The translations under genes and the position numbers were made by a program. From positions 1 to 10,442 of the forward strand of contig JBDNJM010000172.1 of assembly GCA_041687755.1 (NCBI GenBank): 10,442 nucleotides of DNA, in the 5' to 3' direction. The notes under the pieces were generated by a model. It ran no database searches and was not told the origin of the DNA. It saw nothing but the letters and a program-made list of their open reading frames with translations. This document shows, piece after piece, positions 6,829 to 10,442 of the stretch (the first letter of the stretch is position 1; every line of letters starts with the position of its first letter). The DNA comes from JBDNJM01 sp041687755 (GTDB lineage: Bacteria; Planctomycetota; UBA1135; GCA-002686595).

Positions 6829-7824
6829 ATGACACCCAAGAACATCCTCTTCGCCGGCCTGAGCGCCGCGATGATCACGATGCTTGGCGCGCCGCCCACG
6901 ATGGCGGCGCCCGGCTGATGAACTCCCCCGAAATACGACGGGCCCAGTTCGGGTCCCTCAGCAACTCCTAACGGTCCCGGAGGCGGCGGTTCTGCTCCTG
7001 CAGGGCCGACCACCGGTGGCGGTGGTAATGGTACCCCCCCTCCCGCAGCCGCTCCCGCGACGGGCGCCCCGATCCCCAAGGTCACCCGCGGCGCTTCGGC
7101 CCGCAGCGCGCTCAACATCAAGTGGACGTACCCCGTCTACGAGCCCGAAGAGCAAGCGGCCTCCGGCAACACCGTCGTCCAGCGCAACCGCATCGCGCTG
7201 ACTCGTGAGGAAGCCCTCGCGGTGATCGCCGGCGACGACCCGCGCCCCCTGCTCGTCCTGCGCGAGTGCCTCGTGTGCAACGGCACCGATGAGGCGCTCC
7301 TGAAGGGCGGCATCGACAACGAGAAGACCTTCTTGTTCTCGACGTGGTTCCACTGCGTGAAGCTCCCCGCGGACGTGATGGAAGAGAACCATCCGTTCCA
7401 CAACCTGTTCCAGAACGAGGACGCGCCCGAGCACCTGTTCGTCTCGAGCATCGACGGCTCGAACCACGATCCGCTCGAGTCGCAGACCTCGCGCACGGAG
7501 CTGTGGAAGTCGATGAGCAGCCTGTTGGCGGCCGAGTACAAGCAGAAGCCCGAGACCGCGATCAAGAAGATCGGTCGCGTGCTCGACAAGCTGGACGCGG
7601 TCGACGAGCGCTGGAACACGCTGATTGCTCGCCAGGAAGAGATCATGGAAGAGGACGGCCCTGGCTCGAAGAAGCTGAAGAAGCTGAACCGGCAGATCTC
7701 GGAGATCGAGCTGGACCGCAAAGAGCTGCTCCAGACCGTTGATGACGCGGCCGCTCTCGAACTGAGAGAGCGCGCGCACCAAGACGCGGACGACAAGCAA
7801 ACCGACAAACCAAACGCCAAGTAG
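6829..7824 (+). pseudogene. Interrupted secreted-protein gene with two consecutive in-frame TGA codons
   Basis: One reading frame runs from the ATG at 6829 to the TAG at 7822-7824, broken only at 6916-6921 by TGATGA. A GAGG at 6818-6821, seven bases upstream, is the best ribosome-binding site in the window. The first 29 codons encode a clear signal peptide (MTPKN, then a hydrophobic core, then PPTMAAPG). After the stops, the same frame is open for 300 codons. It gives a Pro/Gly/Ser/Ala linker (TPPKYDGPSSGP through ATGAPIPK) and then a folded domain (described under 7222-7824), with coding-like third-position bias throughout. A change of GGA GGA (Gly-Gly, natural in this linker) to TGA TGA would explain the break. 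Neighbours use TGA as a normal stop, so a changed genetic code is unlikely. Recoding or a sequencing error is possible. Confidence 0.6.
7222..7824 (+). CDS. Open C-terminal part: CxxC domain plus coiled coil, unknown function
   Basis: This is the part of the interrupted 6829-7824 frame that a gene finder would call alone, from a GTG at 7222 (200 residues). The start is probably not natural: protein-like sequence continues upstream in frame (NIKWTYPVYEPEEQ, RIALTREEALA), and no ATG lies between the TGAs and 7222. The domain reads PLLVLRECLVCNGTDEALL, a strand then CxxC then a helix, followed by NEKTFLFSTWFHCVKLP and HLFVSSIDGSNHDPLES. This order recalls a thioredoxin-like fold, but that is inference and I do not recognise the family. 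Residues about 100-200 are a charged helix (KKIGRVLDKLDAVDERWNTLIARQEEIMEE, then a Lys-rich segment), probably a coiled coil, with an Asp/Lys-rich tail. If exported, it needs the signal peptide before the TGAs. Confidence 0.6.
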   Translation: MIAGDDPRPLLVLRECLVCNGTDEALLKGGIDNEKTFLFSTWFHCVKLPADVMEENHPFHNLFQNEDAPEHLFVSSIDGSNHDPLESQTSRTELWKSMSSLLAAEYKQKPETAIKKIGRVLDKLDAVDERWNTLIARQEEIMEEDGPGSKKLKKLNRQISEIELDRKELLQTVDDAAALELRERAHQDADDKQTDKPNAK

Positions 7825-7852
7825 CCGCCCCCACCGGCTGCGAAGAAGAGGA

Positions 7853-7886
7853 GCGGGCGGTGACCAGTAATCTGGTCACCGCCCGC
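7853..7886. terminator. Perfect 15-bp hairpin between genes
   Basis: GCGGGCGGTGACCAG (7853-7867) and its exact reverse complement (7872-7886) flank a TAAT loop. It starts 28 bases after the TAG at 7822-7824, where a terminator is expected. No T-run follows, so it may act by RNA stability or in a Rho-assisted way, or be another palindromic repeat. Being symmetric, it could work on both strands. Confidence 0.6.
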
Positions 7887-7891
7887 GCCCG

Positions 7892-7956
7892 TTGAAGGAC
7901 ACCGTAGAAGGACACAGTTCAAGGGCACCGTTAGAGAACACCGCTGAGCAAGCCCG
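7892..7956 (+). repeat. Five degenerate 13-bp tandem repeats
   Basis: Consecutive 13-base units are TTGAAGGACACCG (7892-7904), TAGAAGGACACAG, TTCAAGGGCACCG, TTAGAGAACACCG and CTGAGCAAGCCCG (to 7956). The first four agree at most positions, and the fifth is weak. The array lies between the strong hairpin and the ATG at 7980, that is, in the probable promoter or leader of that gene. It could be a multi-site operator or a chance low-complexity run. Confidence 0.5.
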
Positions 7957-7979
7957 ACCCCGCCCTCCGCCCCACTGCC

Positions 7980-9200
7980 ATGACCTCGCCCAAGCCGTCG
8001 CTCCTGCTCCTTCTGATCAGCGCCCTCCTAATCCTCAGCGGCCCCGCCACCGCCCTGCCCCAAGACGACGGGATGGAGGATTTCGAGGAAGCCGACCCGT
8101 ACACCGAGGGCGAGATGGACCGCATGGATAAGCTCGGGTACGAGCGCTTCAGCGGCTTTATGTGGCGCGATGGGCACCTCACGGGCCAGGTCGCCGAGAC
8201 CCTGGGCGGCATGCCGGTCCTGTGGGTCGAGACCGAGCACTTCAAGATCGGCTCAACGCTCACCAGCTACAGGTTCTCGGAGGACTCGATCGAGAAGAAG
8301 CGCCTCGAAGCCGAGCTCAAGACGTTCAAGAAGCGCCTCGGCAAGGTCAAGCTGCCGAAGCGCAAGCTCGACGCCTGGCTGCGCCTGCACCTCTACGCCC
8401 AGCGCCTTGAGCAGCTCTACGACGACCTCGAGGCCGACTTCGGCATCCAGCCCGACGACTACACGGGCCACGGCCCGAACTTCGGCCGCTCGACCAAGTT
8501 CCTGGTGCTGCTCTGCGAGCGTCGCAGCGAGTTCAAGCGCTACCTCTCCCGCTACGTGCAGGTCGACGGCGACTTCTCGTTCCGCTGCGGCTGGGACGAC
8601 GGCGACCGCGGCTTCGTGATCAACAACGAGGCCGTGCAGGACCTCTACGACGCCGAGTCCGCCGAGACCCCGCGCGACACCGTCCTGCTCGCCAACATCA
8701 TCTCGGGCCTGAGCATGACGATGATCGAGGGCTACCGCCTGCGCTACGACGGCCTGCCCCTGTGGATCTCCACCGCCGTCGGCCACCGCTGCGTGCGCCG
8801 CATCGACCCGCGCTGGGTCACCGGCTACGGCCTGGCCAAGGAGCGCACGATCGGCGAGGACGACTACAAATGGGAGCCGCGCGTCCGCAACCTCGCGAAG
8901 AACGAGTTCTTCATCAGCACGCGCGACATGTTCGGGATCTCCACCTACGAGGAGATGCACACGCGCGACCACATGGTCCTGTGGTCGCGGCTCGAGTACC
9001 TGCTCGACGAAGCCGACGGGAGCCCGCGCGGTTTCCTCAACGCCCTGGCCCTCGCGCCTCCGACCGGCACGCCTGAAGATGTCAAGGCCGCGCTCGTGGA
9101 GCGCCAGGTCGCCAGCCTCCTGGAGCACTACGGCGTGAGCCCGGAAGAGCTGGACGAGGCCTGGTCCAAGTGGGTCCTCAAGACCTACGACAAGAAGTGA
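7980..9200 (+). CDS. Secreted peptidase-MA-like protein lacking the zinc motif
   Basis: A 406-residue protein with a textbook leader (hydrophobic about residues 7-20, ATA/L cleavage near 25). No Shine-Dalgarno is seen. After an acidic segment (about 28-50) comes GMPVLWVETEHFKIGS (about 77-92), like the opening strand of peptidase-MA-type gluzincin-fold proteins. A charged helical region follows (about 102-152). Residues about 237-275 read LANIISGLSMTMIEGYRLRYDGLPLWISTAVGHR. The piece LPLWISTAVGH fits the 'LP.Wl.eGlA' segment that follows HExxH in that family. No HExxH occurs anywhere, so if related it has lost zinc binding and proteolysis and may be a structural or binding protein. The C-terminus (about 330-406) is helical, with LEYLLDEADGSPRGFLNAL and SPEELDEAWSKWVLKTY resembling the last helices of these proteins. 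The family link is inference; the leader and length are secure. Confidence 0.75.
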   Translation: MTSPKPSLLLLLISALLILSGPATALPQDDGMEDFEEADPYTEGEMDRMDKLGYERFSGFMWRDGHLTGQVAETLGGMPVLWVETEHFKIGSTLTSYRFSEDSIEKKRLEAELKTFKKRLGKVKLPKRKLDAWLRLHLYAQRLEQLYDDLEADFGIQPDDYTGHGPNFGRSTKFLVLLCERRSEFKRYLSRYVQVDGDFSFRCGWDDGDRGFVINNEAVQDLYDAESAETPRDTVLLANIISGLSMTMIEGYRLRYDGLPLWISTAVGHRCVRRIDPRWVTGYGLAKERTIGEDDYKWEPRVRNLAKNEFFISTRDMFGISTYEEMHTRDHMVLWSRLEYLLDEADGSPRGFLNALALAPPTGTPEDVKAALVERQVASLLEHYGVSPEELDEAWSKWVLKTYDKK

Positions 9201-9222
9201 GCGCCGGCGGGTCGGTCGGCGC
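9201..9222 (+). terminator. Weak hairpin at the stop of the peptidase-MA-like gene
   Basis: GCGCCG (9201-9206) and CGGCGC (9217-9222) form a 6-bp stem with a 10-base loop directly after the TGA. There is no T-run. The far larger inverted repeat at 9390-9512 could also end this transcript. Confidence 0.3.
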
Positions 9223-9389
9223 CTGTCTCCTGCCCTGCCGCCTCCTAGGCCGCCCCGCCTTCGCCCTGCGTACCGACGCCAACGAGCTCGGGCGTGGCGA
9301 CACCCCCGCACTGTCGTCGAGATCGCGCCCCCGGTGCACCTGCGCACGGCCTTCAACCTGACCGACGGCTCGCGCGTCCCGCTCCGTCC
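9223..9389. other. Intergenic stretch with a possible frameshifted coding remnant
   Basis: The interval from 9201 to 9540 holds no gene that I can support. Within it, one plus-strand frame reads ALRTDANELGRGDTP. A second frame, shifted close by, reads TVVEIAPPVHLRTAFNLTDG then SRVPLRPG up to the inverted repeat. Together these look like a short stretch of former protein, broken by a frameshift and cut by the palindrome. The evidence is composition only. Confidence 0.2.
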
Positions 9390-9512
9390 GGGCGGGGGGA
9401 AGGATACGGTGCCAGGCACGTTTTCACCGGCTTGAGAGGCGACGGCCGCAAAGCGGCCGTCGCCTCTCAAGCCGGTGAAAACGTGCCTGGCACCGTATCC
9501 TTCCCCCCGCCC
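9390..9512. repeat. Perfect 60-bp-arm inverted repeat with 3-base loop (two head-to-head REP-like copies)
   Basis: Positions 9390-9449 and 9453-9512 are exact reverse complements over all 60 bases, separated by AAA. The outer part of each arm (9390-9432 on the left) is the dispersed repeat also found at 2-41 and 10385-10427. The inner part (TTGAGAGGCGACGGCCGC) is found only here, so the duplicated unit is larger than the repeat itself. The structure could extrude as a cruciform, fold as a very stable RNA hairpin, and end transcription from both sides. It lies between the stop at 9200 and the ATG at 9541. Confidence 0.95.
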
Positions 9513-9540
9513 TGACGCTCCTCGCTAAGCTGGCGCCCCC

Positions 9541-9801
9541 ATGGAAATCCGTAACACCACCCGCACCCCGATCCGCGTCCCCCTGCCCCTCGGCAAGCGC
9601 CTCCACCTCGCCCCCAACGGCAAGGGCCAGATCACCCCGAAGGCCTCCGAGCACCCGCCCGTCGCCAAGCTCCTCGAGGCCGGCGACCTCGAGATCACCT
9701 CGGTCGAGAAGACCAAGGGCCACGGCGGCTCTAGCTCCGGCGTGGGCGGCTCCCAGAACACCAGCGGCGGCGGCGGCGTGCGCCACACGGGCGACCGGTA
9801 G
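9541..9801 (+). CDS. Small protein of unknown function with Gly/Ser-rich tail
   Basis: An 86-residue protein, MEIRNTTRTPIRVPLPLGKR at the start, followed by LHLAPNGKGQITPKASEHPP and VAKLLEAGDLEI. The first 55 residues look like a compact small beta domain with one helix. The rest (about 60-86) is a Gly/Ser/His tail (GHGGSSSGVGG, SGGGGVRHTGDR) that is likely disordered. It has no leader or membrane span, so it is probably cytoplasmic. I have the impression of a recurrent small planctomycete or phage-related protein, but cannot name a family. The ATG lies 28 bases after the 60-bp inverted repeat, so its promoter is within or very near that repeat. A hairpin with TTT follows the stop. Third positions are almost all G or C, which supports real coding. 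Confidence 0.65.
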   Translation: MEIRNTTRTPIRVPLPLGKRLHLAPNGKGQITPKASEHPPVAKLLEAGDLEITSVEKTKGHGGSSSGVGGSQNTSGGGGVRHTGDR

Positions 9802-9827
9802 GTCTTGCTCCAAAAGCTGGTCGCTCG

Positions 9828-9851
9828 CTTGGACCCCTGGCGTCCAAGTTT
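9828..9851 (+). terminator. Intrinsic terminator of the small gene
   Basis: CTTGGAC (9828-9834) and GTCCAAG (9842-9848) form a 7-bp stem with a 7-base loop, followed by TTT. It begins 26 bases after the TAG at 9799-9801. It is short, but the position and T-tail fit. Confidence 0.55.
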
Positions 9852-9896
9852 AGGAGTGCCATCTTTCAGGATCAGAACGCGGCCCGCGGACCCTCG

Positions 9897-10232
9897 TCAC
9901 TCGAAGATCCTCGACACGAGCGAGTCCTCGTCGATCTCCACGACGAAGTAGCACGCCCGCAGGGGGCCATCCAGGAAGTAGTCCGAGGTGAAGACCGGGA
10001 AGGAGACCCGTTCACCCAGGTCGATGCGCAGGTAGTGGCCGCCTTCGCGAAGCTCCTCAAAGCTGAAGACATCGAGACCGAGTTCGCCGAGGACGGCTTG
10101 CACCTCGGCGACGGAGTATCCCAGCTGAAGAGTCGAAGCGAGTGAGGCGCGATACCCCCGATGCCGTCGGCAGTCGTTCCACCAAGCCAGGGTCAACAGC
10201 CCACGGTGACAAAGAGCAGTCCAGCGGACCAC
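9897..10232 (-). CDS. Protein of unknown function, uncertain 5' end
   Basis: 111 residues from a GTG at 10232. The reliable part is about residues 28-111 (YRASLASTLQLGYSVAEVQ, VLGELGLDVFSFEELREG, HYLRIDLGERVSFPVF, YFLDGPLRACYFVVEIDED, SLVSRIFE). It has regular strands and helices and looks like a small alpha/beta domain. I recognise no family. The first 27 residues (VVRWTALCHRG, WWNDCRRHRG) are unlike a leader. In the neighbouring frame an ATG at 10234 gives MWSAGLLFVTVGC then TGA, which looks like a lipoprotein leader, so a frameshift may have split a lipoprotein gene here. Alternatively the true start is internal. An inverted repeat CCCAGGT/ACCTGGG (10246-10252, 10268-10274) lies just upstream. 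It converges with the small gene at 9541-9801. Confidence 0.55.
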   Translation of the reverse strand: MVRWTALCHRGLLTLAWWNDCRRHRGYRASLASTLQLGYSVAEVQAVLGELGLDVFSFEELREGGHYLRIDLGERVSFPVFTSDYFLDGPLRACYFVVEIDEDSLVSRIFE

Positions 10233-10245
10233 ATCAGGAGCTGCC

Positions 10246-10274
10246 CCCAGGTGATGATCTGCGGTCTACCTGGG
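10246..10274 (-). promoter_or_regulatory. Inverted repeat upstream of the minus-strand gene
   Basis: CCCAGGT (10246-10252) and ACCTGGG (10268-10274) are a 7-bp inverted repeat with 15 bases between. It sits 14-42 bases upstream of the GTG at 10232, where an operator or leader hairpin would act. No promoter boxes were recognised. The remaining sequence to 10384 holds no supported gene. Confidence 0.3.
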
Positions 10275-10384
10275 TGATGAGCTTTAGACATGCGGCTCTT
10301 CCACGGAGAGGTCGGGGAACTCGAGCGCTCCCGAGTACGCGATGGACAGACGCGGGCGACGGGGCCCCGGGGGGCGCGCCATCA

Positions 10385-10427
10385 GGGCGGGGGGAAGGAT
10401 ACGGTGCCAGGCACGTTTTCACCGGCT
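10385..10427 (+). repeat. Dispersed palindromic (REP-like) repeat, copy at the right end
   Basis: Forty-three bases are identical to 9390-9432, running from GGGCGGGGGGAAGG through GTGCC-A-GGCAC to CACCGGCT. Its orientation is opposite to the copy at 2-41. It lies 152 bp upstream of the minus-strand gene start. Confidence 0.9.
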
Positions 10428-10442
10428 CGGGAGCTTCACTGC

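Noticed and set aside
6829..7824. Alternative genetic code with TGA read as glycine or tryptophan
   Set aside because: The genes ending at 5166, 6588 and 9200 use TGA as a normal stop, and the high GC content does not fit TGA-recoding lineages.
8253..9470. Long minus-strand open frame (405 codons) opposite the peptidase-MA-like gene
   Set aside because: It is antisense to a gene with a leader and coherent domains, is Ala/Arg/Val/Glu/Leu-rich as antisense GC-rich frames are, and begins inside the palindromic repeat.
1..10442. CRISPR array or tRNA genes
   Set aside because: The only repeats are the palindromic copies and the 13-bp array, which lack CRISPR repeat-spacer regularity. No tRNA cloverleaf was recognised on either strand by eye.

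Overview
The window is high-GC bacterial DNA, densely coding and rich in secreted or membrane-anchored proteins of unknown function. Most starts have no visible Shine-Dalgarno. Several genes begin with a signal peptide followed by a Pro/Gly/Ala-rich linker, and short dispersed palindromic repeats lie between genes. This style fits a planctomycete-like bacterium, but that placement is an inference from style, because the window holds no rRNA, ribosomal protein or other marker gene. There are no tRNAs, CRISPR arrays, transposase genes or phage structural genes.

Layout. Positions 1-86 hold one copy of a dispersed palindromic repeat and two small hairpins. Two minus-strand genes follow: a secreted protein of unknown function (88-1326) and a secreted alpha/beta-hydrolase of the esterase/PHB-depolymerase type (1551-2942). 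The latter is divergent from a plus-strand fusion of an alpha/beta-hydrolase with an NTF2/SnoaL-like domain (3155-4270). After a 353-bp non-coding stretch comes a translationally coupled pair: a 12-cysteine secreted protein (4624-5166) and a single-pass membrane protein (5166-6155). Next is a free-standing second copy of the NTF2-like domain (6199-6588), 92 % identical in protein to the tail of the 3155-4270 gene. The coupled pair is therefore bracketed by direct repeats of about 345 bp.

The next frame (6829-7824) starts with a good signal peptide and a GAGG ribosome-binding site but is broken by two consecutive in-frame TGA codons right after the signal peptide. It then runs open for 300 codons into a CxxC-containing, perhaps thioredoxin-like domain and a coiled coil. 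A strong 15-bp hairpin and five degenerate 13-bp tandem repeats separate it from a secreted protein that looks like a degenerate peptidase-MA family member (7980-9200).

The most striking non-coding structure is at 9390-9512: a perfect inverted repeat with 60-bp arms and a 3-base loop, built from two head-to-head copies of the dispersed repeat. Further copies lie at 2-41 and 10385-10427. A small conserved-looking gene (9541-9801) with its own terminator and a minus-strand gene of unknown function (9897-10232) complete the window.

No single pathway links these genes. The plausible common theme is cell-envelope or secreted hydrolysis, plus local duplication and repeat-driven rearrangement.
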